From: Typhlomys cinereus
Lineage: Eukaryota > Chordata > Mammalia > Rodentia > Platacanthomyidae
Assembly: GCA_023101885.1 (NCBI GenBank)
Contig: JALPQD010000820.1
Location: forward strand, 124,001-188,000
DNA: 64,000 nt
Direction: 5' to 3'
The notes under the pieces were generated by a model. The model was not told the origin of the DNA. It made no database searches and worked only from the letters and a program-made list of their open reading frames with translations. The translations under genes and the position numbers were made by a program. Every line of letters begins with the position of its first letter. Positions within the stretch are counted from its first letter, which is position 1. Positions 34,078-46,837 of this stretch are shown here, in pieces.

Positions 34078-35785
34078 GTGAATAGCTCAGCATTGAAAAA
34101 TCTTCATTTCATCTTGGATGTCCAATTTTGGGCAAAATATCTTGGAGCCCAGTTGTCCAGATAACAACTGATCCTCCTGTTTCTTTATGTATATAGAGAG
34201 CCTTGGAAAGAAAGAAAGAGCAACTTGTATTTGGCATCAGATTTGTTTTTGCCTGAGATACCAAAGCTTGTGAGTCCTTAAATTATAGGGACATTGTGCC
34301 TGGGCAGTTTAGGTCACAGAGGCATGTTCAAGAACTGGAAGTATTTAGAACAAAGAAGAGAAGTTGGATAGGGAAGATTGCCCTCATGGACCTTTGGGGG
34401 TTCTAGAAAGAAACCCTCCTGAATTCTAATCCACAAACAAAGAGGCAAAAAACAAAGATGGAAATCATTACGTAAGACACAGAAAAACTGACAAACATCA
34501 GCAACAATAGTGGGATTAAATTCCACAGAACTTTTATAAGCAAATAGACTCTGACTCTGCGTGCATTGTTTTAAAGATTGCCCCATACCGCCTCTGCTTC
34601 TGCTTTGATAATGATGTGGCAAGAGGACGAGGGCGTCGAATAGCTCCAAACTCCTCTCTAGAAACACTCCAAACCCCACTGCTTGAGATTGTTTCCCAAA
34701 TACTACACAAAATATATTATGTGTGCATGTCTTCGGATGCCTTCACATATAAAAAAAATTGAATCTAGGAATTTTCTTCAGAGAGTTTCTCAGAAAAGCA
34801 TCCTGGGTCCATAACTGACTTAGGAAGGTTGATCTGGCCTGTCCTATGCTTCTGGGACATTTATCCAAGTGGAAGTGTACTGGGTTCTGTCCTATGAGAT
34901 GGGAGAGAAGTTTCTGAGATGTCTAAACTCTCCAAAGTTAGATTTTCTACTAGGAAAATAAGAGTTCCATGTTTCTTTTAAAAAACAAACGAACAACAGA
35001 TCATCTGGCCCACACATCTTTTCTGAATAGTAACATATTTTGAATTATGATTAATGACAAAGAATACCATTTCCCTACCTGAGTTATGTGCAGCTTTTCC
35101 CAGGCTTTTCATTTTGCTAGACTGCTTCAGATCTTTCTTAAAATGGTCAAGGTTGAAAGCAGGAAGAGGAGCTGCCCTGAGTCATTTGGTTACCAAGTTC
35201 TTCCAAGAAGTGGCCAGAATCATCCTTTACTGTTCGTGTCATTCTCCTTCTGTTATGGGATGTGTCTAAATATGGTAGGTGGTATTTTCCAAGTTAAAAA
35301 AAATGTACAACAAATGTATCATGCTTATATGCATCTGAGATCCATGTGTATGTGAGACATAAAAACTTGCACACATGTTTCTCTTTATAAATTAATAACT
35401 AGCATTCCCGGCCCTTCTCTATGTGTAGGCCACAGTCCTGTCTATCCTTCTTACAGATTTGGTAAGTTTTTAAAATTTATTTTAAATTTTTTTAAGTCAG
35501 TTGTGACAAAGCACATTTTTCTAGGAAATAATCTATTTTTCCTCATTTTTTAACTCATTAAAAGAATTTGATCATGGAATATTTTAATGCTCTTTATTAT
35601 ATTTTATAATTATGTTTACATTTTTAACTCCTAAAACCTCTAACTAAATTTTCTCTCAATATTATTTTGCAGCCAACTTTTCCAGGCGTTTTCTCTTAAG
35701 TTCATTTTTTAAGTGAAAAACTATTTTTGATTTTAAAATGAGCCTTTCTAATAGAAGTTAGTTTCTATTTCTTTAATATTCTTTT
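34078..35785. other. Unique sequence, AT-rich after 35450
   Basis: About 1.7 kb. The 121-codon minus frame at 34314-34679 has no recognised domain and no clear splice sites. Nothing else stands out. Confidence 0.4.
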
Positions 35786-35789
35786 TTTT

Positions 35790-35870
35790 TGTATTTTCAC
35801 ATGTATGTGTGTATGGGTTATGTGCATGTGTCTATGCATATTTCATGAAGGTGGGCACATACCCTTGTGT

Positions 35871-35908
<38 letters not shown>

Positions 35909-36155
35909 TGTGTGTGTGTGTGTGTTTGATATCATGAATCATCCTCTATTGCTTTTCCACCTTACTGCTTTGAGGCTGGGTCTGTAATCAAACCGAGAGT
36001 TTGTCTGTAGTGCTAGTCTGGCTTGCATTTAATCTGGAGATTATCTGGCTCAGTCTTCCAAGGCTGGAATATGCCATGGAATTTTATTGGGATCTGAACT
36101 ATGATCCTCTTGCTTGTGAACAAGTGCTTTAGTGCTAAACCATATCCCAATCCCA
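35790..36155 (-). mobile_element. B4-like SINE with (GT)n
   Basis: A GT-rich start with a (GT)n run at about 35868-35930, 'gaggctgggtctgtaatcaa', 'tctggcttgcatttaatctg', and an ID-like head antisense at 'agtgctaaaccatatcccaa'. Diverged B4 order. Confidence 0.6.
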
Positions 36156-36169
36156 GAAAAAGCTATTTA

Positions 36170-36260
36170 AGGATCATGTTGTAGCTCAGTGGCAGAGAGC
36201 CTACCTAGAGTGCTGGCAGCAGGGATTACAACATCAGTCCACAGACACAAAACCAAACCA
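36170..36260 (+). mobile_element. ID-like SINE
   Basis: 'gttgtagctcagtggcagag', 'agcctacctagagtgctgg' and an A-rich end: the tRNA-Ala-like ID head with A-box sequence. Confidence 0.65.
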
Positions 36261-36324
36261 AAGTGAGTGGGCAGGGACAGACACACACCAACTTGCAAAA
36301 CAAATTTCTTTTAAATACAAAAAA

Positions 36325-36616
36325 ACTTTTCTTTTAATATTGCATGTATGTTTGTGCGTGTGTTCATGGGTAGTGACGAGGTGACAAGTATGCAAGAGGG
36401 CACTTCTGTGGAGGCCCAAAGGTGACATCAGAAATCATTCTGAATTTCTCTACCTCCTTACTGCTGTGCTGTGAGGTTTCCCAGGCTCCATCTTTTAGGG
36501 CCAGAATTTCAGGCCACTGTTATTTCTGCCTGACATGTTTATGTAGGATCTGGGAATCTGAACTCAAGTCCCTTTGCCTGTGAGGCAAGGGATTTAATCC
36601 AATCCATCTCCCCAGT
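36325..36616 (-). mobile_element. Older-subfamily tRNA-headed SINE
   Basis: Antisense: GT-rich tail, 'gtggaggcccaaaggtgaca', 'ctccatcttttagggccaga', 'atctgaactcaagtcccttt', 'aatccatctccccag'. Confidence 0.85.
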
Positions 36617-36656
36617 TTTGAAAGACAGAAGTATTTTTATCAGAAGTTGCATAACA

Positions 36657-36745
36657 AATAGCTGGAAAGATAACAGTGGGTAAAGTACTTGCCACACAAG
36701 CTTGAAGACCCGAGTTCCAATCCCCAGAACTCACATAAATCCTTC
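36657..36745 (+). mobile_element. ID/B2-like tRNA-derived fragment
   Basis: 'tagctggaaagataacagtg', 'aagtacttgccacacaagct' and a B-box-like 'gagttccaatcccc'. Confidence 0.6.
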
Positions 36746-39700
36746 ATGAGCTCCATAACTTTTCCTTTCTGCATCAATCTTAAGTGTGGATTTAGCTTGG
36801 AACATAACATTTTATAACCTTGTCTGTGACTCTTTTCAACCAGAAGGATTAGTGTTTATTTATCTTGAAGCTCCTAAAGTAGTATTAGTAGCTGCCCATG
36901 ATCCCTTTTATGTTGGCTTCTCAGTTTAGAGTTTCCTAGATTATTCACAAAATATTGATTAAAATTCAAGTATAACAGTTCTTCCAAGAAAGAAGGAAAA
37001 ATCATGTGACATGATTTTGTCACTTTCTATAATAGTTGATAAATTCATTATTACAATATTTTTTGCAATTTTTAGAAAGATCACACATTATGAGTAGATA
37101 GTAAATGTATCTATTTACCCTCACCACTGCAAGTCCAAATGCTTAATTTTTGTCCTCTAAAGTCATTAGAAGTTAAAGCATTATTATTTCCAGGATCATC
37201 CCATGAGCTGACCACAGAGGTTTTCAGGGGAACTTTACTATTTTGGTTTATTTGTTTGTTTTTGTTTGTTACAGGATTTTCTTTCTTTCTTTTTGTTTTA
37301 GTTAAAAATTTAAAGGATGCTCCTTGTGATAATGATAGTTTTGATAATGATAGAAACAGATAGTAAACCATTTGGCTTCTCACAATCTGTTAATGATTTT
37401 TTTAATGGCTTCACATTCCACTTATTACTCATATTAGCTTCATGGCGTGGCAAAACTTACACATTAATAGTTTGCTTCCACTGTTTTCTTCCATTGAAAT
37501 CATATCTTCCTGACGTCTACATGAGACCTTCACATTAAAGTCCACTTTAATGTCATTCCTTCATGAAGCATTCCCTCATCTGTCAGTGGCAAAGTCTTTT
37601 CTGCTTATCTCGTTCAGTGACTCATGAAAACTTCATCTATTGTGCTTATTGTTATGTTCGTAGCTTTCCTTTCTACCCTCCCCCCTAGAATTCCACAGGG
37701 AATTTAAGATCCAGAATGAGACCTGGGATGAATTCATTTTGTATCTACTCCAGTTAAAGCAGGATGCCTTTCAGAATCTGAGAGTATATAAATCAAACTG
37801 GACTGAAGCAGAATTTCAAACAGAAGCTGTAATATAAACCATGATGAATGAGTTGTCCATTCAATGTTGATATTGGATACCTGTAAATCTATTTCAACTT
37901 TAAGACCCAATAAAAATAACAGTAGTCTAAGTGGTTAAATGTATCATATTTCAAGACCTTTTTGCTAGTTGCTTTGTTGAAATAATCTCTTGTTCTCATG
38001 ACAATTTAGCAAAACAAATGAAGTTCAGGTAATTGTACAAGATCATAGAGGTACTACTGTAAGAATCAGGGCTGAAATTTGCATATTTATAAATATATCT
38101 AACATTAAAAAAGTGAATATGCAAATATGTCAAAACAGAAAAAAATTAATGTACTTTAGTGAGAGAAAGTATTGTTTATTCCATGTGATGACTGGAGTGC
38201 TGGGCTGAGGCACCGGTTCTTTCTGCCTGGTGAAGTTTTCCCTGTAGGACCACCACGGTCCTCTGTATAACGACTGCAATTGCTGCATTTTTATCATTAA
38301 GATTTTATAGCCTGCACAGAGGATTGTCTCTTTAGTAGGCAGCGCATGAATGGAATATAGGAATTTTGTTGAAAGATTTTATTGTTTTTCCCTTTTATTC
38401 CCATAAGCTATTGATATATTGTACTCCATATTTCTACATACCAAATCCCAGTCTTAGAAGTTTATGATGCAAATGAGTAGATAAAGTTTCTAAGAAATCC
38501 TTCAGGAAGGAGCGAAAGCAGCATTTCTCAATCCCCTTTGACTACATAACTCTTTTTCTCAGAACTCTCTTTGGTAGTTTGCACATCCAATGTTCCAGCG
38601 CAAACAAACCTTGGAAACTAGTCTTCTTATGTAACATTTTTGAATGCTTCCTTCTGTTTCATTACTGTGCTGATAGATGAGAAGCGGTGCTCACTGACTT
38701 CAGGACAGGGATGTTCTTCATAGCACCCTCTAAAATTAAGAATGTTGTATCCCACACAGTAAACACAGTCAGTTGGAAAATACCTTCCGAGATTCTTGGC
38801 AAATTGATGTCCCACCAAGTGTCAATGCAGAGTGGTGCAGGAAGCCCTTTGGAGCACCTCTTGTTTCAAGATTCATTAGGATTTGGGTACAGAGTACTAG
38901 GGGAATAAATTCTGTGTGGAAACATTCAAGTTTTTTTTTTCTGTTCTTTTGTGGAGTCACATAAATCCAAATGGCAAGTGTAACTTTTAGAAAGGCAAAC
39001 TATGGGGCCAGGGTTCACTGACAGTCTTCTCGGAGTGATGGCAGCCAAGGGTTGAGTCTGGTGTGTCGTAAATGCTGAGATTGTCCGAAGGGGGAAAAAA
39101 TCCTTTTGGGCAGCTTTATTCCCTTTTAAATTTCTTGGGTTTAAGGAGTGGAATCTTCCAGTAGCAGGAGCCATGGCCATCAAAATGCACCTGTTTTTTA
39201 TATCTCACAGCACCACGGGGAGCAAGGCAAATGAAGATGACCTGGGGAAGAAGACCAGGAGTGATGCCAAGTTCCTAGCAGGGCCACTCTCCCAAAAGCA
39301 TGCCATAGCGCCATATTTCTTTTTATAACCACCTTGGTGTCTCTTGCCCCATGAAATGACTCTTGAAAAGTCTCTTTTTCTACAGCCGTAAATGGTTCTA
39401 CTATGAGCACAGAAAAATACTCGTAAAGCAGTCAGCTCTGGAATGCAGTATTATTTGTCTCGAGAGCCCCGGTATGCTATACCTACACACGTGGACCCAT
39501 CCTGAACACCAAGGGCTCCTTGGTATTTAGTAGAAGTATAAACACACACTGAGGCACAAAGACAAAGTGGTTTTTTTTATTGTATTCACTTATGTTTTAG
39601 AAAGACTCCTAAATCAAAAGCAAGAGTTAATTTAAAAAGATCACCAGGAACATTTTGATAAGAAAAATGTTGTAGTTATGAGTTAGCACTATATATTTAA

Positions 39701-40465
39701 TGAACTACTTAACGCATCCCTATGTGATAATATTCAGTCACAATTTACATATGAGGAAACTGGGTCTTTGAGGAGCAAGGATCATATTCTATGAAGTGGC
39801 GTAGGGACATTTGAATGCCCATCTACAAAGTATTCAAGGGTATAATAGCAAGCCTGAAAGGAGGGGCAGTTTTAGACGAGATCATTTCTCAGACAGGATC
39901 TGCAAGAGTATGTGAATCATGTAAGGCTTTGTTCAGTGCCAAATATGGAAAGGTGTTACCAAAGGACATCAGGAGGAAATGATGTGTGATCACACCTCCT
40001 AAGGGTACATTCCTGTTACCTGTCTACCACACCAGAGCATATTAAACAATGGGTAGAAGGGCACCACAAGGAGGCAAACCAGGGCCTTGAGGGGCATGCT
40101 AAGGAGGTCTGTTTTCTTTTTACGATTAAGTAGAAAGACCTCATGGTATCTTGAACTAGAGAGTAGGTGAGAAATATGGTATGGGCTGGAGTGAATAAAA
40201 TTTGGTAGTTTTTGAAGTGAAGGATACTCATTGTGAAAGTATGCTTCAAGGTAATATGTTTTAAGACCTGATATTTGAAGATGTCATTCCAGAGATGGAG
40301 AAGACAGGGAGAAATAAAGCTCTGAACAGGAGTTCCAGAGTTCCATTCTGAGCAATTCTTTGACAATTTCTTACATGCATACAATGAATTTAATCATTCT
40401 CACCCCATATTACTTTATCTCGTCCTCCCTTCTCCCAGTGAAAAAATTTCCTTCTTGACAAGTTC
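36746..40465. other. Longest low-repeat stretch, no supported gene
   Basis: About 3.7 kb in which I recognise no interspersed repeat. Frames at 37111-37383 (minus), 38687-38964 (both strands), 38926-39183 (minus) and 40016-40384 (minus, 122 codons) overlap on opposite strands and show no domain. A conserved non-coding element could lie here, but the sequence alone does not show it. Confidence 0.4.
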
Positions 40466-40469
40466 CCTT

Positions 40470-40862
40470 TCTACTTTTCTTTTTACCTGTATGGGTGTGC
40501 GTATGTTCATGTATGCATGCACATTCACACATGGATGAGAGCACTTACATGTGAATCTGCACATGCATGTAAGTACATGTGTTTATAGAGGACTGAGGAT
40601 GATGCGTAGAATCATCCTCCATAGTTTTTCCACTTTATAGTTTTGAGCTTAATTTTCTAAATAAACCTATAATGTGCTAGTATGACTAGCAAGCTTGCTC
40701 TGGGATTTCCAGGCTCAGACATTCTGGACTGGAATTATCAGTGGGCTGCCACATCCAACTCCAATTGACATTTTTTTTAATGTGGGATCTAAGGGTCCAA
40801 ACTCTGATCCTTTTGTTTAAAGAGCATGCTTTTTAAACATTGAGCCATATTCTTAGCCCTCA
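40470..40862 (-). mobile_element. B4-like SINE, diverged
   Basis: 'tgtatgggtgtgcgtatgtt', 'gatgcgtagaatcatcctcc', 'tagtatgactagcaagcttg' and 'aacattgagccatattctta' follow the same layout as the copies at 35.8 and 60.2 kb. Confidence 0.55.
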
Positions 40863-40865
<3 letters not shown>

Positions 40866-40913
<48 letters not shown>

Positions 40914-40948
40914 TGTGTATGTGTCTGTGTCTGTGTGTCTGTGTGTGA
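40866..40948. repeat. (GT)n microsatellite
   Basis: About 24 perfect GT units, then GTCT interruptions. Confidence 0.95.
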
Positions 40949-41554
40949 TGCTGAATTTAATAATGGTAGCTTGCATTAGACATAATGGGCACTTTCAGGA
41001 GCATAAAGTCAGCAGCTTATATCATTGAAGAAAGTAGTTCTCTTCCCACAGCCAGCACTAACCATCAATGGTCCCTGGGGAGAAATGGAGCCTTGAGCTC
41101 TTCCCCTTCCCTGATAAAGTGCCCCTAGGCCAAGTCTTGCAGAGGTTTTATGCAATAAACACAGCTAAAGTGAGTTCAAAGGTGCAGCAGCCCTGTCATG
41201 TCCAGAAGCTCCTCTTTCGTGATGTTTCCTGAACCTTGGAGTGGATAGACGTACAGATGCCTCATTTAGAGCTGAGTACCCACAGTCACTTTTTCTCTGT
41301 ACTCTTGCTAGCTGTGTTTCTCTGCATTAATACCATCCATTGCAAAAAGAAGCTCTGGGGACTATGGCTGGCACCAATACAAATCTATGAGTATAAAAAT
41401 AAATATTTAGAAGACAGCTTGATACCATGTCCATTTAACAAAACAATGGTAGCTGGTTTTCCCCTCTGGCCTATGCCGCCCCCCCCCTTCCATGAGTTTA
41501 TAGTCATGTTTATGGTACTAAGCATGAGTTCCTATTGGAGTTACTCTATGTGCT
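40949..41554. other. Unique non-coding sequence
   Basis: Nothing recognised. The 107-codon frame at 41236-41559 lacks any signature. Confidence 0.4.
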
Positions 41555-42235
41555 ATTGAGAAACTCATGACAAAATGGCTTAAGGAGAATGAGGGATTTT
41601 ATTTTCTCTTAGTTTGTCCTGTTACAGTTCAGTTTTGCAGGAGAGCCCGTATCAGTACCAGGGTCCAAAGGAACTGGTTACGTCATATCCATGCATCCAT
41701 AGGACTGCTAAGAGAGGGAAGATCCTTACTTGCCAGACTGATTGGCATCCTCCTTAATCAACTCCTTCCATCTTATTCACTTATCCCACCCAGAGATTAA
41801 CCACCAATCCCCTCCCATGGGCTGGGCCTTCCCCATCAAGTATACTATCTCCTGCAGGCGTGCTCAAGGACTAACTCAACCACTGATTCTTCAAAAATAT
41901 GCCCAGAGTCCCAACCTTCGACTGTCAATTGACACCTATCTAGCTATGACAGTTCCTTTCTTTGGATGGAGCAGGACTTAAATCCAATCAAAAAGCAGTT
42001 GGTTACTCCCGTAATATTCATGCTGCAATTATACCAACAGGCACATATTGCCAGATGGTTGTTATTGTAGCTTTCAGGGTTCAGATTGTTGATGATTTTT
42101 GTCCCCCAACAGCCTGTGTATCACCTTTTGGTACTTTGAAAACTAGGTCCAGATCAGGAAGGAAGACTAGGGAGGAAACTTCCAGGTCAGTTCCAGGATG
42201 ATTTCACCACATCTATGACCTAAGTATGGGGTGAG
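41555..42235 (-). mobile_element. LTR-like rodent repeat, long antisense copy
   Basis: The left 400 bp is the antisense of the repeat at 56.5-57.0 kb ('agatccttacttgccagact', 'gtcaattgacacctatctag'). It continues through 'aaaagcagttggttactccc' and 'aacttccaggtcagttccag', which I recall as part of a dispersed murid repeat. Family assignment is uncertain. Frames of 77-79 codons across it are accidental. Confidence 0.6.
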
Positions 42236-43034
42236 CTAGGACAATGAGGTCAGAAGCTGCTGTACCAATGGGCTGGAGCGCAGGAGCCATGCTTAACCCC
42301 TGTGGGCTGGGACTATTTCTTCTGTTGCTCAGCTGCCAGTGTTGCCTCTGCTGCTAGTGCAAACCCTGTGGCTGATGATGTGTAAAGTGCCATCACAGCA
42401 ATTGTTAGAAGCATAGCAGCTGTTATCATTCAGAAAGTGTCAGAGGTGCTACCGATGCTGAAGAGGTTTTCATTTCTTGGCCCTTTTCATCTCTATCCAA
42501 GTTATAATATAGCAGGAAGCAAGTGGGCTTGGGAGTCTGGGGCTGGCATTTGTAGCTCCTTAGTCCTGATAGTCTAGAAGAGAGCAAACACAACATTGAC
42601 AGTTCATCACCAAATTTCTAGCACACTCCCGTTAAGTCTGAGAGGTCTGCGAAATTGAGAGATGAAAATGTCAAGTGAGACCCTGTTGAAGAGAATGGGG
42701 AGAAAGAGCTAAATGACCAAGACCACGATTGATAAGTCGCCAGCACCTCTGCCTCAAGAGAGGAGAGAAACTGGCAAAGGGGCCCAAGAAGTGAAAAAAG
42801 CAATGCTGACAAAGATCAACACCTTTAAAAAGGGTGAAGGATTAGGCGAGAGAAGCCAATGTCTCTAGAGCAGGTGAGCGATTAAACGGTCAAATGCTGC
42901 TGAAAGACGAGATGCTGAAGATGTGGAAGGCGCCCTTAGATTCATGTCACGGCTGTTGTGGGTGACCTTGACCAGAGCACTCCAGTCACACGCTGTATGC
43001 CAAGGTTGAGATGGTTCCCTGTGTTCTGATTTAC
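42236..43034. other. Unresolved sequence
   Basis: About 800 bp. The plus strand at 42630-42830 reads partly like a degraded Lys/Glu/Ser-rich coding stretch with several stops, which could be an old retro-pseudogene. I cannot identify a parent. Confidence 0.25.
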
Positions 43035-43178
43035 TTTTAGAAAACCCCTGTAAGCCAAGCAGAAATGGTAGAGGCCTGTATTTCTGGAAGGTGGACACTG
43101 GGAAACCCCAGAGCAAAGCAAAAACAGGTAGGATAATCCAGGATGGTTGCAGATGTCACCTCTACACATGCAGAAAAA
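43035..43178 (+). mobile_element. Older-subfamily SINE, 5'-truncated
   Basis: Core and 3' modules only: 'gtagaggcctgtatttctgg', 'gggaaaccccagagcaaagc', 'aatccaggatggttgcagat'. It leads directly into a GGAA array. Confidence 0.8.
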
Positions 43179-43185
43179 GAAAAGA

Positions 43186-43348
43186 AAAAGAGGAAGGAAG
43201 GAAGGAAGCAAGGAAGGAAGGAAGGAAGGAAGGAAGGAAGGAAGGAAGGAAGGAAGGAAGGAAGGAAGGAAGGAAGGAAGGAAGGAAGCAAAGAAGGAAG
43301 GAAGCAAGGAAGGAAGCAAGGAAGGAAGGAAGGAAGGAAAGAAGGAAA
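43186..43348. repeat. (GGAA)n tetranucleotide array
   Basis: About 160 bp of GGAA units with GCAA and GAAA variants. The Lys-Glu-Gly-Arg and Leu-Pro-Ser-Phe frames in all phases are artefacts. Confidence 0.97.
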
Positions 43349-45004
43349 CCTCCGTGAAATGTGAATTACTGTTACCTATCTATTGAATGGTGGGAAAAAA
43401 GTTTAAACTCATCAAAACAGATTCAGTTTCTTCTCTACAGTCTGCAACATGTCTAACACAATTGCAACCTTTCTGTGGAAGGGGTTAATATTTGAGCAAT
43501 AGAAGGTTTCCATCTTTTCTTGCAGAAATTCTGGTCACGTGCAACTTGGACCCCATGGAATCTCAAGTTAAGAAATAATATTCTTAGGTACAAAATTCCA
43601 AAGCCTCTAGGATTCCCAAGAGGCCCTTTGAGTGTGTACAGATGGAAACCAGGAGTAGGCATGGTCTTCTCATTACCACCTCGCCAACACTTATTTTATC
43701 ATCCTCCTCTTAAAGGGACGGGAAGATTTGGTATTCTGATCCCTTTATTGCAAGGCAATGGCTGGGAACCTTAGATCCCATCTGTCAGCTAACAAAGACT
43801 TCGAAGGCTGTCTGCAAGCTAGTGAAGCTTCAGAAGATGAAAGGTCAAGTAATAACTGGTGAGGCGAGAGGACTGCAAAGCAGAAAATGAAAACCTATTG
43901 AAAAACAAGGGGTGGCCAAGGAAGCTGAGAAGGGCCTTGGGAAGAGCTGAAGCTAGTTGTTAAGAAGTCTCGGAATTATTCCTGGCTCCAGCAGGACATT
44001 TGAGATAGAGAGGAAAAATGATGTGTTGTCTTGCTGAGGCCTTAGGTTATCAGTTAGCTGGGAACACCAGGTGCATTATGTCTCTGGTCTGGTTTCTGGC
44101 CTGGATTACTGTCATGGCCTCCTTTGCTTTTCTCTGCCTTTGGGACAGTCTGTACTGTGACTCTCAATGCTGTAGCTAAATGATAGGTTTTTCTACTTGC
44201 TTTCAATTTTTAATGTTTTCCATCATTCTCAGGATGAAGTACAAGTTCTTTGAAAACAGCTTTCCCACCTCTTTTCCAGCATACATGTGAAAACACACAT
44301 ACACAGATACATGTATGAAAGTGCTTCCCCCAATCTCTAATTACCATAACTATACTCCCTTTATGCTGCAAGAATCCTGCCCTCCCTCTTCATCTTATAG
44401 ATATGACCTTCTCTGAAAAGTCTTTCTTGATCTCCAAGACCTGGGTTAAATGCTTGTGCTTTTATCTTGATTCCTGTCTAAACACTTGCTCTATATAAAT
44501 TGCCTCCTCAGGGCTAGACTATAAACTCTTAAGAGTTTAGACTACATGTTATTTATTACTATAACTCTAATGCTTGGCACAAGGCATGGTTCATGGCACC
44601 AATTAGTATTCACCGGATGAAGGGATGAAAAAGGAAGGATGCAAGTAGGAGAATGCTAGGGCTGAGTAGGGGCTTGGAGATAGAACACCCAGGATGTCCC
44701 AAGATAGGTAGCCAAGAAGCAATCATTGTAAAAAGAACAAAAATGGAAACCAAGGAGACCAGATCATATGTAAGGTTCAAGGAGACAGGTAAGAAAGCAA
44801 AGGATGAGTTGCCAATGTGGAGTGGTGAATTCAGACGGATGTGAAAGAAAGATCTGATGATTCTCTTTGTTGAGCAGTTAGGTCAAACACAAGAGTTTAC
44901 TTCCTAATGATTTAGTGGGCATTTGAAAAAATAATGAGTATAAGTTGAAAAATGTGTCATCAAGTGAGGATTAATAATATGTGCAGTAAGATGTTGGCTA
45001 GAGC
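43349..45004. other. Unique non-coding sequence
   Basis: About 1.65 kb. A GTAAGA donor-like site at about 44789 follows a 63-codon frame without a plausible acceptor. No repeat recognised. Confidence 0.4.
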
Positions 45005-45440
45005 TGTACGCTATTTAAGGTTCTCTACAGAAACAGAACCAATATGTTGCCACAGAGTGTGCATTTGTATGTGTGATAGCAGATTCACTAAAAAGGAGTT
45101 GATTTACTTGATTATAGAGGCTAGCCTACAATCTGCAATCAATGAGGTGAAGACCTGGGAATTATGATAAAAGTTTCAAGTACAGGTCCCATTTTAAAGA
45201 CAGGAGACAAATGTCCCAGCTCAAATAGTCAGGTGGAAAGAGAAAATTCTCTTTACCTCAGGCTTTTATTCTGTCTAACTATCCTTGTGAGTGGGTAGTT
45301 TTCTTGGTATTTGGGAGGGAAGCTATATTCATCCATCAGTCTACCAATTTATATGTCAATCTTACTCATGAACACACCCAAAATGATTTTCAACCCATAA
45401 TCAAACATCTCATGGCTCAGTTAAGTTGATATATAGACTA
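45005..45440 (-). mobile_element. MLT2-like ERVL LTR, antisense
   Basis: 'ggttctctacagaaacagaa' is the antisense of the usual end of MLT2 LTRs, followed by 'gttgatttacttgattatag', 'gaggctagcctacaatctgc' and, at the far end, 'gttaagttgatatatagact'. Non-coding. Confidence 0.6.
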
Positions 45441-45509
45441 AGAAACTCAGGTTGCCTTAAAAATTACTACAGGTAGCTAAACCAGTAAACTTTGTTTCCC
45501 CATCTTTCT

Positions 45510-45760
45510 GAAGGCTAGCTGTCCAGGAATAGGTTGGCTTTGATAGACTGGCAAACTAGGCTATATGCTTGCATACTTGCCCCTCTGGATTTCCCTGTGG
45601 ATACATGTGTGATCAGTTCCTTTAGCCTTTACTGGTACCTCTTCTGCCATAATGGGCTGTAACCTGAAATAAGCTGAAATTAAACAAATCTCTCCTTTCC
45701 CCTAAATTATTTGGGTCATGTATTTATGACAGCAACAAAGTGATAACTAAGATGAATTTC
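45510..45760 (+). mobile_element. LTR-like rodent repeat, 3' part
   Basis: 'gatcagttcctttagccttt', 'ataatgggctgtaacctgaa', 'atttgggtcatgtatttatg', 'cagcaacaaagtgataacta': the same 3' region as at 26.0 and 56.9 kb. Confidence 0.65.
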
Positions 45761-45829
45761 ATAGCAAGGGCGTGGGGTGTTGCTCTGGAACTAAGACAAA
45801 TAGTCTAGTGAAATAATTAAGGAGGATGG

Positions 45830-46135
45830 TCTTCTGGCTCACATTTTAGGGGTATAGTCCATCCTGGTGAGGAAGTCAAGGCAACAGAGGCTGAAAGTAG
45901 CGGGTCACATGATACAACCAGAGAAGAAGCAGAGAGAGATGAATACACGACTCGCTGCTGCTCAACTCCTGTCTCCATTTACATTGTCCTGGGTCTCATT
46001 CAGGAAATGCTGTCACCCACAGTGATTAGCTCTTCCCACCTCCGTAAACATAATTAAGATAATACCCCAAAGACATGCCAAGAGGCTCATCTCCCAGGAG
46101 AGAGTAGACTCCTTTAAGTTGACAAATAGCCCACC
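45830..46135 (-). mobile_element. LTR-like rodent repeat, antisense
   Basis: 'gtccatcctggtgaggaagt', 'gaagcagagagagatgaata', 'gattagctcttcccacctcc', 'agaggctcatctcccaggag' and 'agttgaca' follow the antisense of a common rodent LTR-like repeat. Diverged. Confidence 0.55.
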
Positions 46136-46149
46136 CATCATCCCTGCCC

Positions 46150-46425
46150 CTGGTCTTTCTCCTTAGCTTGCAGATGGCCGCCTTCCCTTTCTGTGTCATG
46201 CGACCTTCCCTATGTTCATATGGTACCGGGGTTTCTTTGTGTGTCCAGGTTTCTCTTCTTATAAGGACATGAGTCAGATCTAATCAGGGCTCAGCTAATG
46301 GCCTTCTTTAATTTAATACCCGTTACGGTCCTTGGCTCTCAATGGACTCACTCTCAGGTCTGAATCTCAACATCGGAATTTGGGGTGAAAGATTATAAAT
46401 CAACCCATAATGCTTCCTAATGGAG
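46150..46425 (-). mobile_element. MaLR/MST-type LTR, antisense
   Basis: 'cttgcagatggccgccttcc', 'gtttctcttcttataaggac', 'aatcagggctcagctaatgg' and 'ctcaacatcggaatttgggg' match the antisense order of MST/MLT1 LTRs. Confidence 0.65.
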
Positions 46426-46785
46426 CCTGTGAACCTACGACATCTTTTTTCTTCTTCTTCTTTTGTAGACATTGAGTATTCATCCCAGCTTCCCTTCCTC
46501 CCTCTTTCATTCCTTTTCCCCCTTCCCTTCATCATTTCCTCCCACTCCCTCCCACACTTCCCACCTGTATGCTTCTATGGACCCTAGGGTTTACTCTGGC
46601 TTGTTTACTCCTGTGGGGCTCAGGCTTTTATAGTATATCAAATCACCTCTAGACCACCCCACTGATGTGTACATTTTCCTTCACTCATCCAGATTTTAGA
46701 CCCAAAGGCTTCTACTGTCAGTTCCCATTTGGACATCTTTTTATTTTATTTCATTTTACTTTACTATTTTATTTAATTTATTTTA
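46426..46785. other. Unique sequence with T-rich end
   Basis: Nothing recognised. Repeated TTTTATT words precede the SINE tail. Confidence 0.4.

Positions 46786-46787
<2 letters not shown>

Positions 46788-46837
<50 letters not shown>

Noticed and set aside
36746..40465. Possible regulatory or conserved element in the low-repeat stretch
   Set aside because: Low repeat content alone is not evidence, and no motif cluster is visible without comparative data.
43190..43348. CRISPR-like array
   Set aside because: No spacers. It is a simple tetranucleotide repeat in a mammalian genome.
43091..43386. Lys-Glu-Gly-Arg and Leu-Pro-Ser-Phe repeat proteins in all frames
   Set aside because: Products of the GGAA array. 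No start, splice or conservation signal.
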